37,176 nt of DNA, taken from a virus. The stretch is from the IMG/VR virus record IMGVR_UViG_3300045966_000097, positions 1 to 37,176 of that record; one strand, 5' to 3'. The position numbers and the translations under genes are program-made. Within the stretch, counting starts at the first letter, position 1. Each line of letters begins with the position of its first letter. Positions 28,047 to 36,459 of this stretch are shown here, in pieces. The notes beneath the pieces are model-generated. The model searched no databases, was not told the DNA's origin, and saw nothing but the letters and a program-made list of their open reading frames with translations.

Positions 28047-29258
28047 CTAGCTCACCAGCCTTACTGCCCATTCGGGCCTCTGCGCTGCGTGCCCGTAGAG
28101 GACATCGCATCTCGTGATGAATAAATCGTTGATCACGTCGTAGTCGCTGACACAGCGGATTGCGACACCCGTATCCGGGTCCTGCTGGGATGCGGCGTAA
28201 TGCGCTCCCTTCGGGACCTCGAGCGGCGCCATGCCAATCACGAAGGCGTGCTGGTGGAACGCGATCGACTGCGCCGCGAGCTGGTTCGCCGTGCCCAGGA
28301 TGGTCAGCGGAGTCCCGCCCGCCGGCGAAGCGGAGACGGTCTTATTCGCGCCTGTAGTTGTGATCGGCGGATAGATCGGGATCGAGGCCGCGCCGGCGCC
28401 GTCTGAACTTACATCCGCAGTGACAACGAACCTCTGAAGGTCAGAAGAGACTGCGCCCGAGACCGGATTGACCGCATACACGCTAGCGAGCGTGAATGTG
28501 TCGCCCTTCTTGAGCCTCGCCGCGGCCGCCGCAGTGAACCCGGTTACCGCAAGCGTTGATCCCGTCTGGCCGGCCGCCCCAACTGCTGGAGCGCCGCCCA
28601 GCGGACCCGTGGTGTGGACCTGGCAATTTTGGTCCATGACCCACTCGAACCCACCCATGACCCCCATGCGGCCGCGCTCGTACTGCTGCTTCACCTGGGT
28701 GGAGCTTTGGAACAGGCCCTGCGCGGCCTTGAGAGCAATCGTCTGCACTTTGGGCGAGAGCACTAAGGTCCGCTTGCCGTCCATCGGAGCAGAGTTCTCA
28801 TCGAGGACTTGGCCGGCCGTCCATGCGGCGTCGAGCATTGTCAGAGGCGTGCCCGGGGTGCCGATCGCGTTGGCCGTCGACTGATAGGCCATCGTCAGGC
28901 CGTCGACGTCCACCTGATTGGCGAGCGCGACGGCGGCCGAGTCGAGGTATCTATCGCGGAAGGCGTCGATCGAGAGCGTCAGCTCCGCGGAGCTGAACTG
29001 AAACGAGACGTTTGCCTGCGTGTTCAGGGTGAGCGTCTTCGCGGTTTCGATGACATCCACCGGGCTTGCCACCCGGCTCTTTACGGCGACGAACCGCACG
29101 GGATCGCGAAGTCTCAGCGTGTCGCCGATCTTCGCGCCCGAGACGGCGAATTTGTCGTCCCAGGTGTGCGCGATCGCGCCCGAAAAGCCTAGATTATTTT
29201 TGAAGCGCATCAGGAGTTCGTTGGTGATGGCCTGGTGCGTCAGAAGCGTATTTGGCAC
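28047..29258 (-). CDS. Major coat protein, P22 gp5 family
   Basis: 403 aa, close to the usual ~430 for P22-type coat proteins. The N-terminal section LTHQAITNELLMRFKNNLGF, DDKFAVSGAKIGDTLRLRDP and SFQFSSAELTLSIDAFRDRY is characteristic of the gp5 family (HK97 fold with an inserted domain). The middle contains FQSSTQVKQQYERGRMGVMG. It forms the icosahedral shell, guided by the scaffold encoded immediately upstream (three-base gap). Confidence 0.9.
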   Translation of the reverse strand: MPNTLLTHQAITNELLMRFKNNLGFSGAIAHTWDDKFAVSGAKIGDTLRLRDPVRFVAVKSRVASPVDVIETAKTLTLNTQANVSFQFSSAELTLSIDAFRDRYLDSAAVALANQVDVDGLTMAYQSTANAIGTPGTPLTMLDAAWTAGQVLDENSAPMDGKRTLVLSPKVQTIALKAAQGLFQSSTQVKQQYERGRMGVMGGFEWVMDQNCQVHTTGPLGGAPAVGAAGQTGSTLAVTGFTAAAAARLKKGDTFTLASVYAVNPVSGAVSSDLQRFVVTADVSSDGAGAASIPIYPPITTTGANKTVSASPAGGTPLTILGTANQLAAQSIAFHQHAFVIGMAPLEVPKGAHYAASQQDPDTGVAIRCVSDYDVINDLFITRCDVLYGHAAQRPEWAVRLVS

Positions 29259-29261
29259 TGC

Positions 29262-30182
29262 TTACCGATCCGTTTTCTGCGCCGATCTCACCTTCACCCA
29301 GCGGCGGTAATCCGCCTGCACTGCCGGGTCATCGAGCGAGTCTGAGACTCCTCTCGCCGGCCGGGTAGAGCCGGGCGGAGGCTTGGGCGCGGCTGTAATG
29401 CGTCTGCCGTTGGCAGGTTCGGATGAACGCGAAAGAGTGGCCGATAAACGCCCGATTGCACGCACTGCCGCAACGGGCTGCATTGCCGCAATGCGCTTAA
29501 TCTCATCGGGGTGCTTGGCGAGCCAATAGAGAATCTCTGCGCCGGCCTCGTCCTCGAGCATTGCCTGCCGCGCCGCGAACACTCCCGGCCCTTCCGGCGC
29601 CGGGATCGCTTCGATCGCGTCGTCGTAGTCCTGGTGCAGTTTGCGGGCTGCCTGCTGTCTCGAGTCCCACTCGGTCTGGAGTTTTTCTATTGCCTTCTGC
29701 TGCTCGGCCTGGTCCGCTTCCGCTTTCCGTTTGGCGTCTCGCTGGTCGAAGATCCAATCGGAGAGAGCTTCCTGGTATGCCTCGAGCGTCTCGAAATTCT
29801 CGAGCTTCGGCTTCCCGGTCTGCTCTTGCTTGGGCGGTTCGGCCGGCCTCGGCTGGCTCGCGGCGGCGAGTCTCTCACGGAGCTGCTCGTTCTCGCGAAT
29901 CAGCTTCGTAATCTTCCGCTGCCGCGATCCGCCCTTGCCCGGCTGCTCGTGCTCTTCCTCTTCTTCCGGTTCCTGCGGTGGTTGGTCCGTGCCTGTGTCC
30001 GGTGCGGGTTCAGTCGCCGGTGGCGTGTCACTCGCCGGCGGCTCAGGCTTTTCTGCTGCCGCTTCCGCAGGAGGGTCACCAGACTTGCGCCACTTCACAT
30101 ACTCACGGAAGTCCGTGGCTTCGCTCGGTGGAGCTTGTTCCGTCGACTCACTGCCCTGTGGAGCGGTCTCTTCTGTGGTCAT
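29262..30182 (-). CDS. Scaffolding protein, P22 gp8-like
   Basis: 306 aa, very rich in Glu, Pro, Ala and Gln. It carries a short FREYVKWRKSGD segment near the start (about 27-38), a disordered acidic region to about 80, coiled coil at about 90-180 (IRENEQLRERLAAA, QAEQQKAIEKLQTEW), and a basic C-terminus. These features and its place between portal and coat define a podovirus scaffold, which binds the coat inside the procapsid and leaves before packaging. The stop/start overlap with the portal gene (ATGA) suggests co-translation. Confidence 0.8.
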   Translation of the reverse strand: MTTEETAPQGSESTEQAPPSEATDFREYVKWRKSGDPPAEAAAEKPEPPASDTPPATEPAPDTGTDQPPQEPEEEEEHEQPGKGGSRQRKITKLIRENEQLRERLAAASQPRPAEPPKQEQTGKPKLENFETLEAYQEALSDWIFDQRDAKRKAEADQAEQQKAIEKLQTEWDSRQQAARKLHQDYDDAIEAIPAPEGPGVFAARQAMLEDEAGAEILYWLAKHPDEIKRIAAMQPVAAVRAIGRLSATLSRSSEPANGRRITAAPKPPPGSTRPARGVSDSLDDPAVQADYRRWVKVRSAQKTDR

Positions 30183-32344
30183 AGAGCTTGTGGTTCCATT
30201 GGGGGCACCGCCGGCGGCTGCTCGGCTGGGCCGCCGGCCGGCGGCGCCCCGGGAACGGTGGGAGGTGGCCCGACAGACTCCTCCGCGGCCGCTCCACTCG
30301 CCATCTGCGCTATCTGGAGCTTCAGCATGGCGAGTTCTTCACGAAGTCCTGCAATGTTTTCCGTGGACGTTAGCTTGGCCTCGGCCGTCACCAGCTCGAC
30401 CTGCGCCTTCAGGGCCGCCTGGCGATCGGAACTCTCGATCTTGGCCTGCTCCATCCGCTCCTTCGATTCCATCTCGGCCCGTTTGATCCGGATCTCTTCG
30501 GTCGCCTGCTGCAACGCCATCTGCATCTGCTCGAGCTGTTGCGCCATCTGCTGGTTCTGGGCGACGAGCATCTCCTGAGGCTTCGCGTCCTGGTCCTGCA
30601 AGTGAGGAGGCAGAGACCGGCGCAGGCGCTCCGCGATTTCGTCCGAGCCCTTGAAGTTCAGGTTCTTGAACACCAGGTCGCCGGCCACCTGCATCAGCGG
30701 CGGGTACGCCTGCGCGAGCTGCGTGATCGTCTCTGCTGCCTGCTCCTGCTGCGTCTTGAACGCCGGCCCGATCTTGAGACGGACATCGTATTTGCCGCTT
30801 GAGAGGTCGTAAATCTGAGATTGATTCCACTCGTTGGTGAAGGTCTCGTTGACCCGGACAATCTGCTCCTCCATGTCCTCGCCGAGGATCCGGACCTCCC
30901 GCGCCGTGTCGTAGATCTTCGGGATCAGGTCGCAGAGGATCGTCCCGCAGTGGAGGATTGCCCGGTTCAAATTGTCGACGAAGTGGAAGTTGGTGAATCC
31001 ACCTTGGCTCTGACGCTGGCGGATCGCCACGCCCGAGGTCTCGTTCGACATTGCGCCGAGGCTCGCGTCGTAAATATTCGTGGTCGCCTTGATGTCGTCC
31101 GAGGCCTGCGCCGCGCCAATTGAGAGCGCCTGAATCGGAGGCTCGGCCAGGTTGCGCTGCGGGGGGGGCGCAGGATTGCCGGCAATGTCGAGAGGCTCGT
31201 ACTCGAGGTAGGCCCACGGCACTGTGTTTGCCGTCGCCCACCTCGGATCCTTGAAGACGCCCTTTACCCCCACCCACGGGGCCTTCGTGCCGAGCATGAC
31301 CGTCTCGGCCTCGGAGCTGCGGTAGAAGTTATAGAGCTTCTGAGGGTCTCTCGCGAATCGGATCAGGCTGAAGACGTGCCGCTCGTTCTCGATGTACATC
31401 TCCTCGCCGAGCACGATCAGAATCGGAATCCACTGCCCCTTCCACTCCGTTTTGTCGAGGACCTCGACCCCGTTCAGACGGCACATGCGGACGTGCCGGA
31501 TCTCGTCGTCGCGCTCTAATCGGTCGCCGTTCTCGTCCGTCACGTACTGGACGCCCGGCGGCAATTCATCCGGCAGGTCGCCCGAGTACTCGTTGGTGAC
31601 CTTGCCGTCGGGCCACTGGATCGCCACCAGCTTGCGCGTCTCGATCTCCACGTACCAGTACCGGGCGATCTGGATCCCCTCTTTGCCGATCCAGTCCGGC
31701 GCGGGGTTTACTCCACCGTCGTAATAGTTGGCCTTCGTGAGTTCAGTCTCGTCGCCGAATTCCGCCTCGTACTCTTCGCGAGATAACCACTCCAGCTCGA
31801 CGGCCCACGTCATGTCGGACTTGTCCGCGGCCGTCGCGAACGGATCGCAGTAGACGCTGAACGGGTTGACGATGCGCTCGATCCGCAATTCCTGGTCGAA
31901 CGTCTTGTTGCCGCAGTACCGCGTGGTGACCTTGAACGCGCCGATCGCGCCCTTTGTCGACTGCTCGAGCGCCGTCTCGTAGACCTGCTCGGCCTTCGAC
32001 GCCTGCTCGATGTGGCGGATCATGCCCTCGATCACCTGGGCCGTTTCCTTGTCGCCCGTCGAGTCCACCGGCAGGGCTTGCAGGCCCGGCTTGTTCATCC
32101 GGGCCTCGTTCGCCACCATGCACAATGGGCCCGTGAGCTTGTTGAACGTGAGGCAGGGCCGCTTCCCCCCGGCTCCGGTCGCGTTGCGACGTCGCGCATC
32201 GTCCGAGTCCCACTGATCGCCCGCGGCGAATTGCAGGTCTATCAGGGCCTCGGCGCGAATCTTCTGCTCCGCCGTCTGTGCCAGCGTCAACCGCTTGCGG
32301 CACGTTGCGACAATGTCTTCGTCGGACGTCTTCTTACGCGCCAC
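30179..32344 (-). CDS. Portal protein, P22 gp1 family
   Basis: 721 aa, matching the ~725 residues of P22 gp1. It has an N-terminal helical wing (RAEALIDLQFAAGDQWD, PCLTFNKLTGPLCMVANEAR), MIRHIEQASKAEQVYETALE, NPFSVYCDPFATAADKSDMT, and a KAPWVGVKGVFKDPRW segment. The last ~120 residues are a long Gln-rich coiled coil (LVAQNQQMAQQLEQMQMALQ), as in the barrel of P22-type portals, ending in a Pro-rich tail. Twelve copies would form the packaging and ejection gate. Confidence 0.92.
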   Translation of the reverse strand: MARKKTSDEDIVATCRKRLTLAQTAEQKIRAEALIDLQFAAGDQWDSDDARRRNATGAGGKRPCLTFNKLTGPLCMVANEARMNKPGLQALPVDSTGDKETAQVIEGMIRHIEQASKAEQVYETALEQSTKGAIGAFKVTTRYCGNKTFDQELRIERIVNPFSVYCDPFATAADKSDMTWAVELEWLSREEYEAEFGDETELTKANYYDGGVNPAPDWIGKEGIQIARYWYVEIETRKLVAIQWPDGKVTNEYSGDLPDELPPGVQYVTDENGDRLERDDEIRHVRMCRLNGVEVLDKTEWKGQWIPILIVLGEEMYIENERHVFSLIRFARDPQKLYNFYRSSEAETVMLGTKAPWVGVKGVFKDPRWATANTVPWAYLEYEPLDIAGNPAPPPQRNLAEPPIQALSIGAAQASDDIKATTNIYDASLGAMSNETSGVAIRQRQSQGGFTNFHFVDNLNRAILHCGTILCDLIPKIYDTAREVRILGEDMEEQIVRVNETFTNEWNQSQIYDLSSGKYDVRLKIGPAFKTQQEQAAETITQLAQAYPPLMQVAGDLVFKNLNFKGSDEIAERLRRSLPPHLQDQDAKPQEMLVAQNQQMAQQLEQMQMALQQATEEIRIKRAEMESKERMEQAKIESSDRQAALKAQVELVTAEAKLTSTENIAGLREELAMLKLQIAQMASGAAAEESVGPPPTVPGAPPAGGPAEQPPAVPPMEPQAL

Positions 32345-32618
32345 CTGTCAGGGTCTCGTACCATTCGGGCTTCGGTGTGCCGGCGTAATGGTGCATGAGG
32401 TAGTCGACAATCGCCTGCGGCCGGTTGTCGACGCCGGTGACCGTCGCGCCCGCGAATTCGAGCATGTCGTTCATCTCTTTTATGAGAGACGGGCCTTTAT
32501 TGACCGGATCTGCGCCGCCGTAGATGGTCTCGTACACCGGGATCATGACCCGCAGCATGTCGCGCATCTCTTCCTGGTAGTTGCGGCCGGATACGTCCGT
32601 CTCGAGAGGCTGGTACAT
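32334..32618 (-). CDS. Small protein upstream of portal, 94 aa
   Basis: Helical protein (NYQEEMRDMLRVMIPVYETI; GPSLIKEMNDMLEFAGATV; RPQAIVDYLMHHYAGTP) lying between the terminase and portal genes and overlapping the portal start by 11 bases. No family recognised. Position suggests a head-assembly or packaging accessory protein. Confidence 0.7.
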   Translation of the reverse strand: MYQPLETDVSGRNYQEEMRDMLRVMIPVYETIYGGADPVNKGPSLIKEMNDMLEFAGATVTGVDNRPQAIVDYLMHHYAGTPKPEWYETLTGGA

Positions 32619-32619
32619 C

Positions 32620-32802
32620 TCAGTTGCCCTCCATCATGTCGCCCAGCGAGCGCTTCGGATTTTTCTTGGGGACCTTCGCGCCGGCCTTCCGGGCTGTGTC
32701 GAGCGCAATCGCGACGGCTTGCTTCGGTTTGTAGCCTTCGCCCCGGAGCTTCGAGATGTTCTCGCTTACCGCGGCTTTGCTTTTCCCTTTGTTCAGAGGC
32801 AT
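32620..32802 (-). CDS. Small basic phage protein, DUF6496-like, 60 aa
   Basis: MPLNKGKSKAAVSENISKLR, then YKPKQAVAIALDTARKAG: this form (PLxKGKSxxxxSxNIxxL...QAxAIALxxAR) is common in phage head/packaging clusters. Ribosome binding site GAGG five bases upstream supports this start. The frame continues upstream without a stop to a GTG at 32928, adding 42 residues with a dense Cys cluster (MCRACRCCEV...GECAGAC), which may be a separate or fused metal-binding segment. Function unknown. Confidence 0.7.
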   Translation of the reverse strand: MPLNKGKSKAAVSENISKLRGEGYKPKQAVAIALDTARKAGAKVPKKNPKRSLGDMMEGN

Positions 32803-32934
32803 TGCCTCACCCCCTCGCTCGACGTAACGTGATCCGCTGATATGATCCCGATTGCCGGCGCAGGCGCCCGCGCATTCGCCTTCCGGCGTCACTTCGCAGC
32901 ACCGGCACGCCCGGCACATTCGCGCCACGGATAA

Positions 32935-34437
32935 TCAGGCCATCCAGGAGCCCGCGCCGCTGCGGCTCCACCTCTCCTCCGGATCCTCTGCGGCAATGGG
33001 CGGCACATGCGCGGCAAAGGTCAGCGCTAGAGCATCGGCCCGGTCGGGGCTCGCTACGCCGCGCTTCTGCATGTCCTCTTTCGATTCCAGGACGAGCTGG
33101 TCCCGCCGGTTGAGGTGTGATCCCGGCGCCGTGAGATCGGTCTCGAGCACCACGTCATCGGCCGGGATCGCGCCGCGGTCCAGCCACTCCTTCATCCGGT
33201 GCCACATGTAGGCCCGCATGTTGGCCTGGTGCCTGTCCGGGCTCGCGCCTCCGAAATTCACCTCGACCACGTTGTCGTGGCCCATCGCCCGCAGGCGCTC
33301 GACGTATGGAGCGCCGTAGGCGGAATCCACGAACATCATGGAGACGCGCCGGCCGGCTCGCTTGTCCCCCAGGACCTCGGAGAGCTTCGCCAGGATGCCC
33401 GAACGCTCTTTTGCATGTTCCCCTGGGATGCAGATCGGGGGTATGCTCCTGGCATCCGCTCCGCGGCGGAACCAGACCACATTCCAGGCCTGGCCCCCGC
33501 CTGATACGTCGAAGCCAGCCACGAGCGGATCGTCCGGAAATACCTGCGGCCCTGTGCGGCGCTTTGCCGCATCCACCCGATCCTGGTCAATGAACTGAAG
33601 GTCGCCGGCCCGCGGCGCGATTCCCATCACACGGACGCGGATGTAATCGTGGTCCTCGCCGTAGTCCTTGATCCATTCGTCGATCAGCTCTTTGTTGGTG
33701 AAGCGGCTGTTGCGGCTGTCGATGCACCGCACGTTCCAGCGGTCGCGGAACCGGCCGAAGCAAATCTCGTAGAAGCGGCCCGACTTTCGCGCCGGTTGCC
33801 CCCAGCAGAAGAACATCGGCTCGCCGTCTGTCAGACCGCCCTGCGCGACATCCCAGATCCCATCGGGGATATGGCTCGCCTCGTCGAACATGTACCAGGA
33901 GGTCGAGGTTCTCGCGTGCTGGCCGGCGAAGCTCTGCGCGGCCTCCTCCTTGCAAGTCTGGGCCACCACTTTCCACGCCTCGGGAAACTCTTTGTGGTAA
34001 ATGCCCTGCGCCCGAATGTGGAACCAGTGCCCGGTGATGCACAGGCGCGTCCACTTCTGGATTTGCGCCCAGGTGCGGCTCTCGAGCTGCGGATAGGTGT
34101 TTGCTGTGACGGTCCCGATCGAGTACGGCCTGGTCGACAGTATCCAATCGGTAATCCACGCTCCCATGACCGACTTGCCTGTGCCGTGGCCGCTCGAGGC
34201 CGCCATCAGAATCGGCATGACCGGATTGCTGCCGTCGAAGCGCCGGCGTGCCACCTCGACGCCCAAGTCCCGCAGGAACTCGATCTGGTTGGCGTCCGGA
34301 CCGGGCTCATTCGCCAACTCGCTGTTCGGCTCGCCCCACGGATAGGCGTAGCGGACGAAGCCCAGCGGGTCCGCGTAGTACGCCATGATGTCATCCGCCA
34401 GCTCGAGATCAGCCGGCTGCGCTAATATCGTCGTCAT
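32935..34437 (-). CDS. terL: Terminase large subunit
   Basis: 500 aa. The ATPase domain has Walker A SSGHGTGKS (81-89) and Walker B WYMFDEASH (181-189, catalytic Glu in DE). The C-terminal RNase-H-like nuclease has acidic residues in VAGFDVSGGG (D310), MMFVDSAYG (D371) and SPDRADALAL (D465/D468). All key residues are present, so the motor/nuclease is probably functional. It pumps DNA into the procapsid through the portal and cuts it. Downstream of the small subunit and a winged-helix-like small gene. Confidence 0.95.
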   Translation of the reverse strand: MTTILAQPADLELADDIMAYYADPLGFVRYAYPWGEPNSELANEPGPDANQIEFLRDLGVEVARRRFDGSNPVMPILMAASSGHGTGKSVMGAWITDWILSTRPYSIGTVTANTYPQLESRTWAQIQKWTRLCITGHWFHIRAQGIYHKEFPEAWKVVAQTCKEEAAQSFAGQHARTSTSWYMFDEASHIPDGIWDVAQGGLTDGEPMFFCWGQPARKSGRFYEICFGRFRDRWNVRCIDSRNSRFTNKELIDEWIKDYGEDHDYIRVRVMGIAPRAGDLQFIDQDRVDAAKRRTGPQVFPDDPLVAGFDVSGGGQAWNVVWFRRGADARSIPPICIPGEHAKERSGILAKLSEVLGDKRAGRRVSMMFVDSAYGAPYVERLRAMGHDNVVEVNFGGASPDRHQANMRAYMWHRMKEWLDRGAIPADDVVLETDLTAPGSHLNRRDQLVLESKEDMQKRGVASPDRADALALTFAAHVPPIAAEDPEERWSRSGAGSWMA

Positions 34438-34750
34438 CGCTCACGCAGACAGGAATCGAGCGGGCGTGCGCCGGCGGACGCCTGGAGTTTTCCCGCGCCA
34501 CCGTGTGACACAAGCCGAGTTGGCGTGCGATACGGATCGCCGCGCCCCATGCGTTGGGGTGGGTCGGTGTGATCGTCACCATCGATCGCACTTCATTAAT
34601 CGTCCACGCTCCGGGCTTTAGCCGGCGGATCACCGCGCAAACCTCGAGGATGAAGTCGACGTTGCTCCGTGCGACGGAAACGATACCCGCGTCCCGCAGG
34701 TTCTCCCCAACGAACAAGAGCCCCTGGTTGGGATCCCGGTAATACTTCAT
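34409..34750 (-). CDS. Small winged-helix-like DNA-binding protein, 113 aa
   Basis: The core (about 28-85) reads SNVDFILEVCAVIRRLKPGA, INEVRSMVTITPTHPNAWGA, AIRIARQLGLC. This resembles the small winged-helix proteins of phages whose signature is an HPNAxGA turn followed by a helix and a Ser/Arg/Pro-His-Arg end (RPPAHARSIPV). It overlaps the start of the large terminase by 29 bases and lies five bases after the small terminase. Likely DNA-binding, perhaps regulating or assisting packaging. Confidence 0.65.
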   Translation of the reverse strand: MKYYRDPNQGLLFVGENLRDAGIVSVARSNVDFILEVCAVIRRLKPGAWTINEVRSMVTITPTHPNAWGAAIRIARQLGLCHTVARENSRRPPAHARSIPVCVSDDDDISAAG

Positions 34751-34755
34751 CGCTT

Positions 34756-35226
34756 TTACCCTGCGGCCTGCTCAGTCTTCTGCATCTCGATCACCCGCCG
34801 CCTGGCGGCCTGTAATCGATCCACAATCTCGACGGAGCCCGTGACCTCGGTCATGGTGCGCTCGCGGTATAGAGCGGGCCGGAAGCGCTTCAGGAGAGCG
34901 ATCAGGAGCTGGTCCGAGTACTCGGTCTCATAGGCAATGCGGGATTTGCCGCGGCCTGTTCGGATCGGCTTCCCCTTGTAGTACAGCGTCTTCTTGACGC
35001 CCTCGTGCGCCCGCCGGAGCGCCTCATCCTCGAGCGTCTGGCCGATCGCCTCGAGTTCATCTTCCCAGGCCTTCCTGTAGACCTCGTCCCTCTGGAGCCA
35101 CATGCGGTGCTGGTTCGTATCGACCTTCGCCGCGGCCGCCGCGGACGACGTATTGTGGGTCACCTTGAACGCCGCAATGAAGGCGCGTTGCTGGAGGTAC
35201 GTTGCGGGGGTTCGTTTACGCGGCAC
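34756..35226 (-). CDS. terS: Terminase small subunit
   Basis: 156 aa from the GTG at 35226, inside the end of the upstream gene (11-base overlap). In-frame codons further upstream belong to that gene in another phase. The N-terminal helix-turn-helix (YLQQRAFIAAFKVTHNTSSA and on to about 52) is typical of the phage terminase small subunit. A central helical oligomerisation part (LEDEALRRAHEG) and the RPALYRER / VDRLQAARRRVIEM end match the pattern of this family. It recognises the packaging site. Its first 50 residues resemble the N-terminus of the early AT-hook protein. Confidence 0.85.
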   Translation of the reverse strand: MPRKRTPATYLQQRAFIAAFKVTHNTSSAAAAAKVDTNQHRMWLQRDEVYRKAWEDELEAIGQTLEDEALRRAHEGVKKTLYYKGKPIRTGRGKSRIAYETEYSDQLLIALLKRFRPALYRERTMTEVTGSVEIVDRLQAARRRVIEMQKTEQAAG

Positions 35227-35497
35227 AGTGCGACACCTTGCGGAAGGTCCAGACGCCCCGCGGATTGTCCTCGGTCTCGCGGTTGTGACTTTCTGGCCGG
35301 CCGGTGGGCGGGCGCGAGAGCCGCAGCCATGCGGTCGCATCTCCGCACACTGCGATCAATGCCCGCACCCGATGCTTCGTTCCCACTGGCCGCACGCGCC
35401 CCGATTCGAGCAGACGCGGAACGCTCCCGATCGGCGCGTGATACAGAAGTTCATGGTCCGGTGAATACACCGGCAGGCAGTTGCTGGGGGAAGGCAT
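35216..35497 (-). CDS. Hypothetical protein, 93 aa, first gene of the virion operon
   Basis: Begins about 100 bases downstream of the late promoter. The first half looks strand-rich (NCLPVYSPDHELLYHAPIGS, then VPRLLESGRVRPVGT) and the second is basic with a short helix and Trp. No family recognised. The RBS is weak (CAGG). Its end overlaps the small-terminase GTG. Confidence 0.65.
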   Translation of the reverse strand: MPSPSNCLPVYSPDHELLYHAPIGSVPRLLESGRVRPVGTKHRVRALIAVCGDATAWLRLSRPPTGRPESHNRETEDNPRGVWTFRKVSHCAA

Positions 35498-35605
35498 GGG
35501 AAAACCTGCAGGAAAGTTTGGGAGTTACTTTTTTAACGTCGCATCCTGACGACGCAGCCGCTCCCATGTGAACGGCAGAACGAAATGCGAGGATTCTGTT
35601 TCCCG

Positions 35606-35633
35606 ATTATAATCGATCCGCTATGACAGTCAA
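35606..35633 (-). promoter_or_regulatory. Probable late promoter of the leftward virion operon
   Basis: On the minus strand, TTGACT (35628-35633) and a perfect TATAAT (35606-35611) are spaced by 16 bases, near-consensus sigma70. Transcription would start around 35599 and run through the terminase, portal, coat and tail genes. The symmetric ATTATAAT also gives a perfect TATAAT on the plus strand (35608-35613), ten bases before the rightward ATG at 35623, so the two directions share and probably compete for this site. Confidence 0.7.
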
Positions 35634-35811
35634 CGAGTTGCTCGAATTGCTCGAGCCCGAGAAGAGAGGCGAGCTGCCGGTCCGCGTGAGATGCTCCTGG
35701 CACGGAGAGGCGCCGGCGCACTCCGAATTCGAGATCTCCTACGTGGCCGAGGTCATGGAATCTGACACCGGCGAGGACGTGATCGTCCTCGAGTGCCGTC
35801 AGGACGGGTGA
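35623..35811 (+). CDS. Small acidic protein, 62 aa
   Basis: Begins with a helix (MTVNELLELLEPEKRG), then strands (LPVRVRCSWHGE, FEISYVAEVMES, DVIVLECRQDG): a small alpha/beta protein rich in Glu and Asp. Similar TVNELIELL...-started proteins are familiar from phages and bacteria without assigned function. The ATG lies at the predicted transcript start, so the mRNA is probably leaderless. Divergent from the virion operon. Confidence 0.75.
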   Translation: MTVNELLELLEPEKRGELPVRVRCSWHGEAPAHSEFEISYVAEVMESDTGEDVIVLECRQDG

Positions 35812-35819
35812 TGCCGTAG

Positions 35820-36062
35820 TCAGTTCGGCAGGTCTAGTTTTTGGGGTCGAATCATCATCGACGGGTCCGTCCCGAAGCGGACGAAGCGCCGGTCTGGTGG
35901 TTCGTCGAGAAACTCCATCTCGACGGTGTGCAGGGGATGCGCCGCCAGAATTTTCGCGTGCTCCTCGGCGATCGATGCGGTGAACGGACCGCCGGGCTCC
36001 GCGTCGATGGTCTCTTCGAATAGCAGCTCATGCCCTACGAAGCAGCGTATCGTTACCGTCAT
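35820..36062 (-). CDS. Hypothetical protein, 80 aa
   Basis: Start chosen at the ATG overlapping the upstream stop (ATGA, 36059-36062). Strand-rich start (TVTIRCFVGHELLFEETIDA), a helix (ASIAEEHAKILAAHP), then TVEMEFLDEPPDRRFVRFG and TDPSMM. The FLDEP...RFxRFGTDPS ending is one I associate with small Acidobacteriota proteins (from memory). Its 3' part (35870-35913) is repeated exactly in inverted orientation at the right end of the window. Converges with the gene at 35623. Confidence 0.75.
   Translation of the reverse strand: MTVTIRCFVGHELLFEETIDAEPGGPFTASIAEEHAKILAAHPLHTVEMEFLDEPPDRRFVRFGTDPSMMIRPQKLDLPN
35870..35913. repeat. Inverted repeat arm A, 44 bp
   Basis: Exactly complementary to 36994-37037, and coding for FLDEPPDRRFVRFG within the gene at 35820-36062. 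The two arms enclose 1,080 bp holding the gene at 36059, the excisionase-like gene and the right copy of the 111-bp repeat. Confidence 0.95.
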
Positions 36063-36367
36063 AGTGGGTCCATCCCGAGATCGACCGCAAGCTGAATGCA
36101 TCCGTCGAGTTGCGCCAGCGTGTTCGCCTGGCGCTCGTTGTTCCGGAGGAGTGAGAGCGCAAACCTGTCATCGGGGCCCGCGTGCGGGTTCTCGTCCCAT
36201 GCCGACGACTCGACCCACTGTTGTAGGTATGCCTTCAGGAGCCCCACCTGGCGAATCGTCAGGCTCTCGTCCCTCAAATAGCGCTGGACCGCCGGCGTCA
36301 GCTCGCCGCCCGTCTCATATCTCCAGAACTTCGGCGTATCTGCGGAATGCGGCACAGTGCGGCGCAT
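36059..36367 (-). CDS. Hypothetical helical protein, 102 aa
   Basis: The ATG at 36367 with AAAGAG upstream is preferred to an ATG 11 codons earlier. Helical: LTPAVQRYLRDESLTIRQVG, LLKAYLQQWVESSAWDENP, then DDRFALSLLRNNERQANTLA and a GMDPL end. The shape YLRQW...W...DP...LR..., ending in GMDPL, is familiar from small proteins near phage and island borders, without known function. Coupled to the next gene by ATGA. Confidence 0.7.
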   Translation of the reverse strand: MRRTVPHSADTPKFWRYETGGELTPAVQRYLRDESLTIRQVGLLKAYLQQWVESSAWDENPHAGPDDRFALSLLRNNERQANTLAQLDGCIQLAVDLGMDPL

Positions 36368-36393
36368 TGTTAACTCTTTAACAGTGCTAAAAT
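36367..36393 (+). promoter_or_regulatory. Probable promoter of the excisionase-like gene
   Basis: TTGTTA (36367-36372) and TAAAAT (36388-36393) with a TGC extended -10, spaced 15 bases (short, offset by the extended -10). An inverted repeat GTTAA-CTCT-TTAAC (36369-36382) lies in it, a possible operator. It overlaps the start of the divergent gene at 36059-36367. Confidence 0.4.
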
Positions 36394-36459
36394 CCTCCAT
36401 GCGCGGGAAGGCCCCTCACCTCCCCAGGTTCGAGCCTGCCCGGCTGGAGAACTCAGACC

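Noticed and set aside
35220-36361. Exact 13-mer GCGGCACAGTGCG at 35220-35232 and 36349-36361, with looser TGCCGCA variants elsewhere
   Set aside because: Both copies lie in coding DNA of a GC-rich genome and many partial variants occur; too short and not placed consistently relative to starts to call a binding site.
36421-36450. tRNA T-loop-like GGTTCGAGCCTG
   Set aside because: Only a 4-bp stem forms and no acceptor, D or anticodon arms can be drawn around it. No tRNA gene was found anywhere in the window.
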